Shown here: piece by piece, positions 33,928-42,664 of the stretch
Position numbering within the stretch: position 1 is the stretch's first letter
Layout: each line of letters begins with the position of its first letter
Source of the DNA: Symbioplanes lichenis
Lineage (GTDB): Bacteria > Actinomycetota > Actinomycetes > Mycobacteriales > Micromonosporaceae
Reading direction: 5' to 3'
Assembly (NCBI RefSeq): GCF_030709675.1
Contig: NZ_JAUZQD010000007.1
Span: 1 to 64,000, forward strand
DNA length: 64,000 bases
Program-made: the position numbers and the translations under genes
The notes under the pieces: model-generated
What the model was told of the DNA's origin: nothing
What the model saw: the letters and a program-made list of their open reading frames with translations, nothing else
The model's database searches: none

Positions 33928-35409
33928 TCAGTGCGCCGGCGCGGCCTCCTCGTTCAGGTCGATGGTGCCGGATCGGAAGGTGGCGGCGGTGATGACTGCT
34001 CCGACGACGAAGACGCCGATGGCAACCCAGAACACGGCGTGGTAGCTCGCCAGCGCGGCGAGCGCTTGCGCCTGCTGGCCGCCGTGGCCGGAGAGATATC
34101 GGTCGGTCGCGGTCGCGCTGACATAGGTGAACAGCGCCAGGCCGATCGCGCCTCCCACCTGTTGCATCGTGTTGACCAGGGCGGACGCCACACCCGAGCG
34201 GGAGCTGGCGACCCCCGAGGTGGCGACGTTCTGAGCGGATCCGAAGATCAGGCCGGTGCCGAACCCGGCGAGGAGGATGGCGGGGAGCACGCCGGTCACG
34301 TACTCGGTGTCGAGGTTGATGCGGGTGAGCAGCAGCAAGGACGCGGCACTGGCCAGGCAGCCCGCGGGGATGATCGGGCGCGGCCCGAAGCGGGGTAGCA
34401 GCGCGGACCCGGAGATTCCCGCGCCGATGACCAATGCTCCGGCGAAGGGCAGGAACGCGAAGCCTGCGGCTGTGGCGGAGTAGCCCAGCGCCTGCTGAAG
34501 GAAGTACGACAAGTAGAGGAAGACGGCGAACGAGCCGACACCCGAGATCGCGATGCCCAGGTAGGCGGCGCCGCGGTTGCGGTCCAGGATCACCGAGAGC
34601 GGCATGAGTGGGTGCTCGGCCCGCATCTCGCGGGCCACGAACGCGGCGATGAGCAGGCCTCCTCCGAGCACCGGCAGCCAGGTGGCCGGTGCCTCCCATC
34701 CGTCGACGGCGGAGTTGCCCAGGCCGAAGACAATGCCTCCGAGCCCTCCGGCGATGAGCACAGCCCCGGCAAAGTCGATCGACCTGGACGACGAGTCGCC
34801 CGGCACACCCCCGCGGTCTCGGACGAACAGCAGTGTGCCCAGAACGGCCACGGCCGCGATGGCGACGTTGATGTACAGGCACCAGCGCCAGGACAGCTGG
34901 TCGGTGAGCACGCCGCCCGCGGTCAACCCGATCGCTCCGCCCATCCCGGAGACTGCTCCGAAGACCGCGAACGCCTTACCCCGCTCCGACGGGTTGTTCG
35001 CGAAGGTCACCGAGACCAAGGACAACGCCGCGGGCGCCAGCGCTGCTGCGAACAGGCCCTGACCGATCCGAGCCGACAACAGCATCTCGAAGCTGGTAGC
35101 CGCGCCACCGACGGCAGAGGACACGGCGAAGCCGGTAAGGCCGACGAAGAGAAGTCTCAGCCGGCCGAAGCGGTCGGCCAGGCGGCCGCCGAAGAGAAGG
35201 AGGCTGCCGTAGGTGAGGGCATACCCGGTGACCAGCCACTCGCGGTTGTCCTGGGTGAAACCCAGCTCGGCCTGGGCGCTCGGCAGGGCGATGTTGATGA
35301 TCGTCCCGTCGAGGACGTCCATCAGCTGAACGAGGCTCAGCACGAGCAGAGCCACCCATCGGCTCTTGTCTGTCCTCCTGTCAGGGGGGCTCAAGACAGG
35401 GTCGGTCAT
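33928..35409 (-). CDS. DHA2-family MFS drug exporter
   Basis: A 493-aa, 14-segment major facilitator of the EmrB/QacA type. Family motifs are visible: LMDVLDGTIINIALPSAQ in segment 1 (motif D1), GGRLADRFGRLRLL (motif A) and GQGLFAAALAPAALSLV (motif B). ATG 35409 follows a GGAG; a GTG nine bases upstream is less likely. It is divergent from a TetR gene, and two palindromes sit in between, so it is almost certainly repressed by that regulator and induced by a ligand, probably a toxic small molecule. The substrate is unknown. Confidence 0.93.
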   Translation of the reverse strand: MTDPVLSPPDRRTDKSRWVALLVLSLVQLMDVLDGTIINIALPSAQAELGFTQDNREWLVTGYALTYGSLLLFGGRLADRFGRLRLLFVGLTGFAVSSAVGGAATSFEMLLSARIGQGLFAAALAPAALSLVSVTFANNPSERGKAFAVFGAVSGMGGAIGLTAGGVLTDQLSWRWCLYINVAIAAVAVLGTLLFVRDRGGVPGDSSSRSIDFAGAVLIAGGLGGIVFGLGNSAVDGWEAPATWLPVLGGGLLIAAFVAREMRAEHPLMPLSVILDRNRGAAYLGIAISGVGSFAVFLYLSYFLQQALGYSATAAGFAFLPFAGALVIGAGISGSALLPRFGPRPIIPAGCLASAASLLLLTRINLDTEYVTGVLPAILLAGFGTGLIFGSAQNVATSGVASSRSGVASALVNTMQQVGGAIGLALFTYVSATATDRYLSGHGGQQAQALAALASYHAVFWVAIGVFVVGAVITAATFRSGTIDLNEEAAPAH

Positions 35410-35479
35410 CTCGCACACTCCGGGCTCGAGTTGTCGTTGTCGGGCGGTCCGGGGCTCGATCGACCCGCCCGGCAGAACA

Positions 35480-35516
35480 TTACACTCGGTGTAAGAATTT
35501 TCCTACACTGAATGTA
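35480..35516. promoter_or_regulatory. Pair of TetR-type operators
   Basis: Two related palindromes lie in the divergent region: TTACACTCGGTGTAA (35480-35494, perfect arms) and TACACTGAATGTA (35504-35516, nearly perfect), centres 23 bp apart, about two helical turns. Both share the half-site TACAC. They sit about 70 bp upstream of the exporter start and 50 bp upstream of the TetR gene start, where they could block both promoters. Confidence 0.85.
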
Positions 35517-35565
35517 AGTTATCGTCGTCATCACGCCGATCGACCGATGAGGTGACGACCGAACG

Positions 35566-36285
35566 ATGAGCGGTGACGAGCAGCGCCCGGCCGGGACACG
35601 TGAGCGCAAGCGACAAGCGCTCCGGCGCAGGCTGTCCGACACGGCTACGGCGATGTTCCTGGCCGACGGGTTCGATGCGGTCCGGGTGTCGGACATCGCC
35701 GAGGCGTGCGGAGTGTCGACCAAGACCGTCTGGAATCATTTCCCCACCAAGGAATCGCTCATCCACGACAGAGGCGAGCGGCTTGCCATCGAGCTCGACA
35801 AGGCGGCGGAGGATCGGCGGGAGCCGATCGGCGGGCTGCACGTCCTCGACGTCGTCGTGTCCTGCATCAAGAGCGAGCTCGCGCTGCTCGAGGACGAACC
35901 GGCCGAGGCCGGCCGCGACAGTGAGGTCGTCGGGGCGGTCCGTGCGTTCGCGCTGCTCGTAGGGGCGAACCCCGGCCTCCGTGCCGCTACCGCCGAGCGC
36001 CAGGAGTCCCTTACGAACTCAGCGATGAGGGCGGTCGCGCACCAGGCTCGGCTGCCTGTCGACTCGCCCCACGTCCACATCCTCGCAGGGGCGCTGATCA
36101 GCCTCTGGCGACTTCACTTGAGCGGGCTCCTGCGGCTGGCCGACGGCATCCGGACCACGCACGACATTCGCGAGCACGTCCTCCGGGACCTCGAGGCCGG
36201 CGCGTCCCTCGTGCGCAGCCTCTTCCGGGAGACTGCGCTCGCTGACCCGACGGCGCCCGATCCACGCCCCTCCACCGGCCGATGA
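35566..36285 (+). CDS. TetR-family regulator of the adjacent exporter
   Basis: A 239-aa TetR protein. The helix-turn-helix is at about residues 25-60 (LSDTATAMFLADGFDAVRVS, DIAEACGVSTKTVWNHFPTKESLI). The C-terminal ligand-binding domain is helical and lacks an obvious metal site. ATG 35566 begins MSGDEQRPAG. Divergent from the DHA2 gene with operators between, it most likely represses both genes and releases on binding an exported compound. The upstream region has lower GC than the surroundings, as is common for promoter-operator segments. Confidence 0.92.
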   Translation: MSGDEQRPAGTRERKRQALRRRLSDTATAMFLADGFDAVRVSDIAEACGVSTKTVWNHFPTKESLIHDRGERLAIELDKAAEDRREPIGGLHVLDVVVSCIKSELALLEDEPAEAGRDSEVVGAVRAFALLVGANPGLRAATAERQESLTNSAMRAVAHQARLPVDSPHVHILAGALISLWRLHLSGLLRLADGIRTTHDIREHVLRDLEAGASLVRSLFRETALADPTAPDPRPSTGR

Positions 36286-36458
36286 CCCGCGCGTGCGGCT
36301 CGGCGGATGGAACGCCGAGAGGTCGTGGGGCGCATTCGGGGCGCCGGTGAGGTCGAGGTGGTGCAGGGGCGTCGACGTCTCCAGCAATAGCACGGCGAGC
36401 AGGGTGCGCACCTTGGTGCCCCGGCGCTCGGCGGCGGAGCGTGACCTCGGCGCGGGGG

Positions 36459-37967
36459 TCAGGCGGGTGTGCCGGCGGCACCGGTTTCTTGGCGGGCCGC
36501 GTCGGTGCGGGCGCGGACGGGTGGGCCTGCCACGTCGCAGAAGGAGCGTTTTTCGGGCTGGTGGGCCGGCAGGCGCGTCGGGATGAGGAGGAAGGCGAGC
36601 AGGCCGCCGGCTGCCATCAGGGCGGCGCAGATGAGCATCGAGCCGCGGTAGGTCGGGGCGAGGTCGGCCGGGTCGGTCAGGCTGCCCGCTCCGATGCCGG
36701 CCGCGAGGGGCAGGACGGCCACGGACAGCAGGCCCGCCGCCCGGGCCACGGCATTGTTGACGCCGCTGGCCACGCCGGCGTAGGCGTCGTCGAGGGCGCC
36801 CAGGGCCGTGGCCGTCAGGGGCGCGACGAGGAGGGACAGGCCGAGACCGAAGAGGATCACGGGGGGCAGGACGTCGGCCGCGTAGGAGGCGCCGGGGCCG
36901 ATGCGGGAGAACCAGACGAGGGCGGCGGCGCAGACGATCGGGCCGGCGGTCATCGGGATGCGGGGGCCGATCCGCTGCGCCAGCGCCCCGGCCCGCGCGG
37001 ACAGCAGGAGCATGAGCCCGGTCACCGGCAGCAGGGCCAGCCCGCCGGTCAGGGGGCTGAAGCCCGAGACCACCTGCAGGTTGAGGACCACCAGGAAGAA
37101 CACGCCGCCGTTGGCCGCATAGACCAGGAAGGTCACGACGTTGGCGCCGCTGAACGCCCGCGCGCGGAAGATCTCCAGCGGCAGCATGGGGTGCCGCGCC
37201 CGGCGCTGCCGCACGACGAAGCCGGCCAGCCCGAGCACGCCGACCGCGAGCGACGCCAGCACCACGGGGCTGCCGGGGCCGGCGTCGGGCCAGGCGGTGA
37301 ACCCGTACGTGAGCCCGCCCAGCCCGATCGCCCCGGTCAGCACCCCGGTCACGTCGATGCCCGGGGCGGAGGCGGCCCGGGACTCCGGCACGTGGCGCAG
37401 GGTCACGGCCAGCACGATCGCGGCCAGCGGCACGTTGATGAGGAAGATCAGGCGCCAGTCGGCCAGCTCCACGAGCCAGCCGCCGAGGAACGGGCCGAGC
37501 GCGCCGCCGATGCCCCCGAGCCCGGACCACGCACCGATGGCCCGGGACCTGTCCTCCCGCGCGAACGACGCCTCGAGGATCGCCAGCGCGCCGGGCGTCA
37601 GCAGGGCACCGCCGACGCCCTGGATCACGCGCGCGGCGACGAGCAGCTCGATCGACGGCGCCAGGCCGCAGAGCAGCGACGCGACGGCGAACCAGGCGAC
37701 CCCGATGGCGAACACCCGGCGGCGGCCGAACCGGTCGCCGAGCGAGCCGCCCACCAGCACCAGGGCGGCGAGGCTCAGGGCATAGCCGTTGACGGTCCAC
37801 TGCAGGCCGGCGGCGTCGGCGCCGAGGTCGCGCCCGATGGCGGGCAGGGCGATGTTGACCACCGTCGAGTCGATGAACGCCAGCGCCGAGCCCAGCACCG
37901 TGGCGAGCAGCACCCAGCGCCCGGTGGCGGACTGGTAGCGCACGGGCGAGCCGGCCGAAAGATCCAT
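36459..37967 (-). CDS. DHA2-family MFS exporter, second copy
   Basis: A 502-aa, 14-segment MFS protein not closely similar to the exporter at 33928-35409 but of the same subfamily: ALAFIDSTVVNIALPAIGRD (motif D1), GGSLGDRFGRRRVFAIGV (motif A) and ARVIQGVGGALLTPGALAI (motif C/B area). It ends in an unusual hydrophilic tail of about 40 residues (EKRSFCDVAGPPVRARTDAA). ATG 37967 (MDLSAGSP) is preferred; an in-frame ATG at 38003 has no better ribosome site. No regulator is directly adjacent; the TetR protein encoded just downstream on the other strand could serve it but has its own operators. The substrate is unknown. Confidence 0.9.
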   Translation of the reverse strand: MDLSAGSPVRYQSATGRWVLLATVLGSALAFIDSTVVNIALPAIGRDLGADAAGLQWTVNGYALSLAALVLVGGSLGDRFGRRRVFAIGVAWFAVASLLCGLAPSIELLVAARVIQGVGGALLTPGALAILEASFAREDRSRAIGAWSGLGGIGGALGPFLGGWLVELADWRLIFLINVPLAAIVLAVTLRHVPESRAASAPGIDVTGVLTGAIGLGGLTYGFTAWPDAGPGSPVVLASLAVGVLGLAGFVVRQRRARHPMLPLEIFRARAFSGANVVTFLVYAANGGVFFLVVLNLQVVSGFSPLTGGLALLPVTGLMLLLSARAGALAQRIGPRIPMTAGPIVCAAALVWFSRIGPGASYAADVLPPVILFGLGLSLLVAPLTATALGALDDAYAGVASGVNNAVARAAGLLSVAVLPLAAGIGAGSLTDPADLAPTYRGSMLICAALMAAGGLLAFLLIPTRLPAHQPEKRSFCDVAGPPVRARTDAARQETGAAGTPA

Positions 37968-38021
37968 GCCGCTGACGCTACGCGCGGCGGGCCCGTCCGG
38001 CATACGTCGGGTGACTGCCCA

Positions 38022-38492
38022 TCACGCCGTACGTCTGCCTGAAACAGAAGTGACAACCGGACGCGGCACAGCGGCCCGCGCAGCAAGCAACGCCGCGTCA
38101 GAAGCCCGCCGAGTCGCGGCCCGAGCCCGCCGGAGCAGCAGCGCCTCCACCCGCGCTCCCAGCTCCGCCCGATGGAACGGCTTCGTCAGATAGTCATCGG
38201 CCCCGGCCGCCATCGCCTCGGTGATCCGCTGCCCGCTCACGTCGGCGCTGACCACCATGATCGGCAACTGCGCGGTCCGCCCGGCGGCGCGCAGCTCCCG
38301 GCACACCTCGACGCCGGACAGATCGGGCATGCGCAGATCCACCAGCGCGGCGTCGAAGTCCCCGGCCGCCGCGAGCCGCAGCGCGCTCCGGGCGTCGGGG
38401 GCGGCCTCGACCTCGTACCCGACCCGGAGCAGGGCCAGCGTCATCAGCTCCCGATGATCCGCATCGTCATCGGCGATCAACACGGTAGGCAC
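38022..38492 (-). CDS. Single-domain response regulator
   Basis: A 156-aa CheY-like receiver without an output domain. Acidic pocket residues are in LIADDDADH, the phospho-acceptor is Asp52 in LVDLRMPD, and Lys104 is in YLTKPF. The last 45 residues are Ala/Arg-rich with no recognisable fold. The start is GTG 38492. It is divergent from the GGDEF-EAL gene, 80 bp apart, so it may act with it in a phosphorelay-to-c-di-GMP link; no histidine kinase is nearby. Confidence 0.9.
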   Translation of the reverse strand: MPTVLIADDDADHRELMTLALLRVGYEVEAAPDARSALRLAAAGDFDAALVDLRMPDLSGVEVCRELRAAGRTAQLPIMVVSADVSGQRITEAMAAGADDYLTKPFHRAELGARVEALLLRRARAATRRASDAALLAARAAVPRPVVTSVSGRRTA

Positions 38493-38572
38493 ACCATTCT
38501 GTTCGGCGCCCCACGCCCGGCAACTTAGGGTGACGTACTCATGACTGAGCGTTCGTCGCCGATGAGGCAGCC

Positions 38573-40813
38573 GTGAACTCGTACCGTGTTCTCGGCGTGC
38601 TGGCCGGGGTGTGGGCTGTCAGCATGGCGACGCTCCTCGTGCTGCCGCACGTCGCGGTCGGCGCGACGGCCGTCCTCGTGCTGTGCGCGATCGGATTCGG
38701 CGCCGCGTTGCGGGCCGCCCGCATCTCCGGGTCGGGAACGATGGCCCGGCGCGCGTGGCGAGCCTTCGCGGCGGTGTTCCCGCTGGAGCTCGTGACTCTG
38801 GCGCTGTTCCTCGTGCCGGGGTCCGATCGGCAGTTTCCCGCCCCCGCCGACCTGGCCCGGCTGGCGATCGTCGGCGTGCTGCTGCTCGCGGCGTACTCCT
38901 TCCCGATGCGGGCCGTGTCCGCGCTGGAGCGGCGCAAGTCGGTGCTGGACGTCCTGCTCGCGGGGGCCGCTGCGGCGATGGCCGTGTGGTACCTCGTGGT
39001 CGGCCCGTACGTGGGGGAGCGGCCGGGCGTCGTCGCCGCGGCGGCCGCGTTCCCGGTGCTCGACGTGCTCCTGGTGCTCGGGTTCACCCGGCTGCTGCGG
39101 CGCGGGACCATCGCGGCCGGGTCGGTGACGGTCACGGCGCTCGCGGCGGCGGTGCTGTTCATGTTCTGCTTCGACGCCTGGACCGGCTACCTGGCCTCGC
39201 ACGGCGGCGACACTGCCCGGGACGACCGCTACCAGGTGATGTGCGTCTTGACGTGGCTCACGCTGCTGGCCGCCGCGCCGGTGCTGCGCTGCGGCGAGCC
39301 GGAGGACGCCTCCGCGCTGGCCGAGCGGTGCGTGTTCCGTCCCGCGGTGCCCTACATTGCGATCACTGTCGGTTTCGGCCTCATGATCTATGCCGCGACG
39401 CGGGAGCAGAGTGCCTTCCCGTGGAGCGGCCTGACCCTCGGCGGCCTGGCCATCACCGGGCTCGTGGTGCTGCGCCAGCTGGCCGTGCAGCGGGAGAGCG
39501 ACCAGGCGGCGGCGACCGACGGGCTCACTGGGCTCGCGAACCGCTCCCACCTGCGGGACCGGCTCATCCAGGGGCTGGAGCGGGACAGCCGCGGCGGCCG
39601 GGCCACGGCCGTGCTGCTGGTCGACATGAACGGCTTCAAGCAGGTCAACGACACGCAGGGCCACAAGGCCGGCGACCAGCTGCTGATCGGGGTGGCCCGC
39701 GTGCTGCGCGAGGCGATCCTCGGCGCGGACGTGGCGGGGCGGCTGGGCGGCGACGAGTTCGCGGTGGTGCTGCACGACATCGGCAGCGAGGCGAACGCGG
39801 AGGCGGTCGCGCGCCGGATCGTGGCCGCCACCGGCGAGCCGGTCATGATCGACGGCCGGCCTGTACGCCCGTCGGTGAGCATCGGCATCGCGCTGTCCGG
39901 CCCCGGCGAGTTCACCGCGGACGAGCTGCTGCACCGGGCCGACGTGGCGATGTACCACGCGAAGCGGCGCCGGGGGGACGGCGGGGGCGAGAGCCGCTGG
40001 GCGTGCTTCGCCGACACCATGGGCAGCGGGGACGGCCCGTCACTGGAGGACGAGCTGCGCGCCGCGACCGCCGTCGGCCAGCTGCGGCTCGTGTTCCAGC
40101 CGATCGTCGGTCTGCCGGACGAGGAGCTGGCCGGGGTTGAGGCGCTGGCCCGATGGGAGCACCCCCGGCTGGGGCTGCTGGAGGCCGACGCGTTCATCCC
40201 GCTGGCCGAGCGGATCGGCGTGATCGACGACATCGGCCGCTGGGTGCTGCGGGAGGCCTGCTCCTATGCCCGCCGCTGGCCGCAGATCCCGCTGCACGTC
40301 AACGTCTCGGCCCGGCAGCTGGAGGAGGACGGCTTCAGTGCCGAGGTACGGGCCATCGTGCGCGCGACTGGCATGAACGCCGCCCACCTGGTGCTGGAGG
40401 TGACTGAGAGCCAGCTGATCGTGGACGAGGTGCCCCGCGCCCACCTGCAGATCCTCGCCGACGAGGGGATTCGGATCGCGCTGGACGACTTCGGCACCGG
40501 CTACTCGTCGCTGAGCAACCTGACCACGCTCCCGATCGACATGCTGAAGCTGGACCGGGTGTTCGTCGCCACGCTGGACAACTCGGCTGAGGGGGCCGCG
40601 GTGGCGCAGGCAGTGCTGCGGCTGGGCCGGGTGCTGGGCATGGACCTTGTTGCCGAGGGCGTGGAGACGGCGGCGCAGGCCCGCGAGCTCACGTTGCTCG
40701 GGGCGACCAAGGCGCAGGGGCACTATTTCGCCCGCCCGCTGCCGGCGTCGGAGATCGACGGGCGAATCGCGGCCTGGTCGGACAACAGATATGGCCGTTC
40801 GTTGCGGGCTTGA
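38573..40813 (+). CDS. Membrane GGDEF-EAL cyclic-di-GMP protein
   Basis: A 746-aa protein. About eight hydrophobic segments (residues 1-310) form a sensory membrane part. A diguanylate cyclase domain with an intact GGDEF (392-396) follows, then a phosphodiesterase domain with EAL (523-525). EAL catalytic signatures such as LVLEVTESQ, ALDDFGTGYSSL, IDMLKLDRVF and VAEGVET are all present. Both activities are therefore possible. The start is GTG 38573 behind GAGGCAG. Cyclic-di-GMP controls differentiation in actinomycetes through BldD. It converges on the secreted ChW-protein gene, with a strong hairpin between them. Confidence 0.95.
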   Translation: MNSYRVLGVLAGVWAVSMATLLVLPHVAVGATAVLVLCAIGFGAALRAARISGSGTMARRAWRAFAAVFPLELVTLALFLVPGSDRQFPAPADLARLAIVGVLLLAAYSFPMRAVSALERRKSVLDVLLAGAAAAMAVWYLVVGPYVGERPGVVAAAAAFPVLDVLLVLGFTRLLRRGTIAAGSVTVTALAAAVLFMFCFDAWTGYLASHGGDTARDDRYQVMCVLTWLTLLAAAPVLRCGEPEDASALAERCVFRPAVPYIAITVGFGLMIYAATREQSAFPWSGLTLGGLAITGLVVLRQLAVQRESDQAAATDGLTGLANRSHLRDRLIQGLERDSRGGRATAVLLVDMNGFKQVNDTQGHKAGDQLLIGVARVLREAILGADVAGRLGGDEFAVVLHDIGSEANAEAVARRIVAATGEPVMIDGRPVRPSVSIGIALSGPGEFTADELLHRADVAMYHAKRRRGDGGGESRWACFADTMGSGDGPSLEDELRAATAVGQLRLVFQPIVGLPDEELAGVEALARWEHPRLGLLEADAFIPLAERIGVIDDIGRWVLREACSYARRWPQIPLHVNVSARQLEEDGFSAEVRAIVRATGMNAAHLVLEVTESQLIVDEVPRAHLQILADEGIRIALDDFGTGYSSLSNLTTLPIDMLKLDRVFVATLDNSAEGAAVAQAVLRLGRVLGMDLVAEGVETAAQARELTLLGATKAQGHYFARPLPASEIDGRIAAWSDNRYGRSLRA

Positions 40814-40857
40814 CCCCATTTGTGGGAATAGTCACGCAAAGAGGAAGAAAAAGAAAA

Positions 40858-40889
40858 CTGCGGGCGGGAGCCGAAGCTCCCGCCCGCAG
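40858..40889 (-). terminator. Rho-independent terminator of the ChW-protein gene
   Basis: A perfect 14-bp stem, CTGCGGGCGGGAGC paired with GCTCCCGCCCGCAG, around a CGAA tetraloop lies 18 bp past the stop of the minus-strand gene and is followed on that strand by a T-rich run (TTTTCTTTTTCTTCC). On the plus strand an A-rich rather than T-rich flank precedes it, so it works mainly for the leftward gene, while the hairpin also borders the convergent GGDEF-EAL gene. Confidence 0.93.
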
Positions 40890-40906
40890 CGGTGTATCAG
40901 GAAAGG

Positions 40907-41506
40907 TCAGCCGGCGTTGATGCGGAGCGCCTCGAGCCGCTTGCTCTGGCCCTCGGTGCCCGCCACGGCCGGACCCCGGCCCCGGTTGGTGCTCCAGCGC
41001 TGCCAGCCGATGTCCTGGACGTGGCCCTGCAGCGCGATGTCGCTCCGGCTGTCGACGCGGACGGCCTCGAGGCGCTTGTCGCCCCGGAGGTCGCCCACGG
41101 TGACCCACTGGCCGTCGCGGGCGCGCTCGGTGCGCTCCCAGCCACGGTCCTGCACGTGACCCTGGATCGTCAGGCCGCCGAGGCGGATCGGCATGATCCG
41201 GAGGGCCTCGATGCCCTGGCTGCGGCCGGTGGTGCCGACCTCGACCTCGTCGCCGCACTCGACGCGCGACCAGCCGCGCTGGCCGTCGATGAGCGCCTGC
41301 ACGCAGACACCCTCGTTGCGGCGGTTCGCCATGAAGCGCTTCACGGCGAAGTCGGACGCCTGGGAGGCGCCGTGGTTGTTGCGGTCCCGGTCCGGGCCCT
41401 TGTCGGCGGGGGCGGCCGACGCGACGGAGGCCAGGGCGGGGACGGTGACGGCGGCGGCGGCGATGCTCGCCACGGCCGCCTTGCGGAGGAATTTGATGCT
41501 GAACAT
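40907..41506 (-). CDS. Secreted ChW-repeat protein
   Basis: A 199-aa secreted protein. The Sec signal peptide MFSIKFLRKAAVASIAAAAV ends near ASVASA-AP (about residue 31). The mature part carries three clostridial hydrophobic W (ChW)-type motifs: VGTTGRSQGIEALRI, GHVQDRGWERTERARDGQW with GDKRLEAVRV, and GHVQDIGWQRW with AGTEGQSKRLEALRI. ChW modules occur in surface and secreted proteins of Gram-positives and probably bind carbohydrate or protein. The ATG at 41506 has no clear ribosome site, and an A/T-rich stretch lies just upstream, so the mRNA may be leaderless. A cysteine pair (GVCVQALI, VECGDE) could form a disulfide. Confidence 0.88.
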   Translation of the reverse strand: MFSIKFLRKAAVASIAAAAVTVPALASVASAAPADKGPDRDRNNHGASQASDFAVKRFMANRRNEGVCVQALIDGQRGWSRVECGDEVEVGTTGRSQGIEALRIMPIRLGGLTIQGHVQDRGWERTERARDGQWVTVGDLRGDKRLEAVRVDSRSDIALQGHVQDIGWQRWSTNRGRGPAVAGTEGQSKRLEALRINAG

Positions 41507-41626
41507 GTCGCTATTTTTACCGGTAAATCGGGCGGAAAACCCCTTGGCTCGCCGAAAAGCCGGAAAAGCAACTTCTGGGTGATAGACGTTCGGACGAATA
41601 GTTTGTCGGCTTTTCGGGCAAGGGCA

Positions 41627-42664
41627 TTAGTGGATCAAGTGCAGCAATGCCCCGGCGACTCGGGAACAGCCGTTTCCGTCCACTGCTGACCAGGCAATAT
41701 TGGCCAATGTGCCCCGCGCCGCCGGATCCGTGAGCAGATTTCGGAGCAGCCCGGTCGCCGCCGACACGTCCGGGCCCGCGACACGCAGGGCCGGCAGGTG
41801 GCCCAGTCCCGCCGCGAGTCCACGGGCGGTCGCCCGGCCGTACCCGATGATCTGGTTGTCCACGACCCACACCAGCGCGGCCGGCAGCCCGAGGCAGAGC
41901 AGCTCCCACGTCGACGTGCCGCTGGCGCTGACCACGAGATCCGCCTCGGCGAGGAGTTTGGGCAGCTCATCGGTGGGGTCGATGATGTCGAGCCGCTGCC
42001 CGGGACCGGGCGTACGGGCGCTCAGCTCGGCGCGCAGCCCCGCATCGGCGGCCACCACCGTGGCCGTGAACGCGGCGCCCGTACCGATGAGCAGGTCCGC
42101 CACGACCGGCGCGGCGCGGTAGGCGTCCGTACCCCCGAAGAAGGCCACGACCCGCGGCGCGCCGTCCGCGCGCGGCACCGGGGGTGCGGGCGGACGCAGG
42201 TCGCGGATGGCCCGGCGCAGGAGCGCGTAGTCGAGCCCGGCCAGCCGGACCGAGCCCGGCGGCAGGGGCGGCGTGGCCAGCTCGGCGTCGAGGTTCTGGT
42301 CGACGTAGACGTCGGCGGGCAGGTCCCGCAGGTCGCCGTCGACGATGGCCAGCACGGGCCGGCCCGACTCGCGCACGGCGTGGGCATGGGCGGGCGGGAT
42401 CTCGTACGAATCAATGATCACCGCGTCGAGCCGCAGCTCGTCCGCCGCGGCGACCAGGCCCGCGGCGTCGAGCGGGGCCGGGTGCCACGGCAGCCCGCGG
42501 GAGAGCAGCTGCTGCTCCGCCCACGGGACGCCGCCGAGATCACTGAGGAAGTGCACCGCCACACCGCGCGAGGTCAGCTCCTCCGCGAGCGCCACGCACC
42601 GGACGAGATGCCCGACACCGCGCTTGGGCCCGGCGTCGCACCGGATCCCGACCGTCACCGTCAT
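41627..42664 (-). CDS. PseG-like UDP-sugar hydrolase / glycosyltransferase-B fold protein
   Basis: A 345-aa protein beginning TVGIRCDAGPKRGVGHLVRC, the N-terminal signature of PseG/FlmD, which removes UDP from UDP-2,4-diacetamido-2,4,6-trideoxyhexose in pseudaminic acid synthesis. The C-terminal half has VVAFFGGTDAY and ADLVVSASGTSTWELLCLGL, the nucleotide-binding part of the GT-B fold. ATG 42664 overlaps the upstream stop (ATGA). It is the last gene of a leftward operon with pseB- and pseC-like genes. The strict function (hydrolase rather than transferase) is inferred from this context. Confidence 0.83.
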   Translation of the reverse strand: MTVTVGIRCDAGPKRGVGHLVRCVALAEELTSRGVAVHFLSDLGGVPWAEQQLLSRGLPWHPAPLDAAGLVAAADELRLDAVIIDSYEIPPAHAHAVRESGRPVLAIVDGDLRDLPADVYVDQNLDAELATPPLPPGSVRLAGLDYALLRRAIRDLRPPAPPVPRADGAPRVVAFFGGTDAYRAAPVVADLLIGTGAAFTATVVAADAGLRAELSARTPGPGQRLDIIDPTDELPKLLAEADLVVSASGTSTWELLCLGLPAALVWVVDNQIIGYGRATARGLAAGLGHLPALRVAGPDVSAATGLLRNLLTDPAARGTLANIAWSAVDGNGCSRVAGALLHLIH

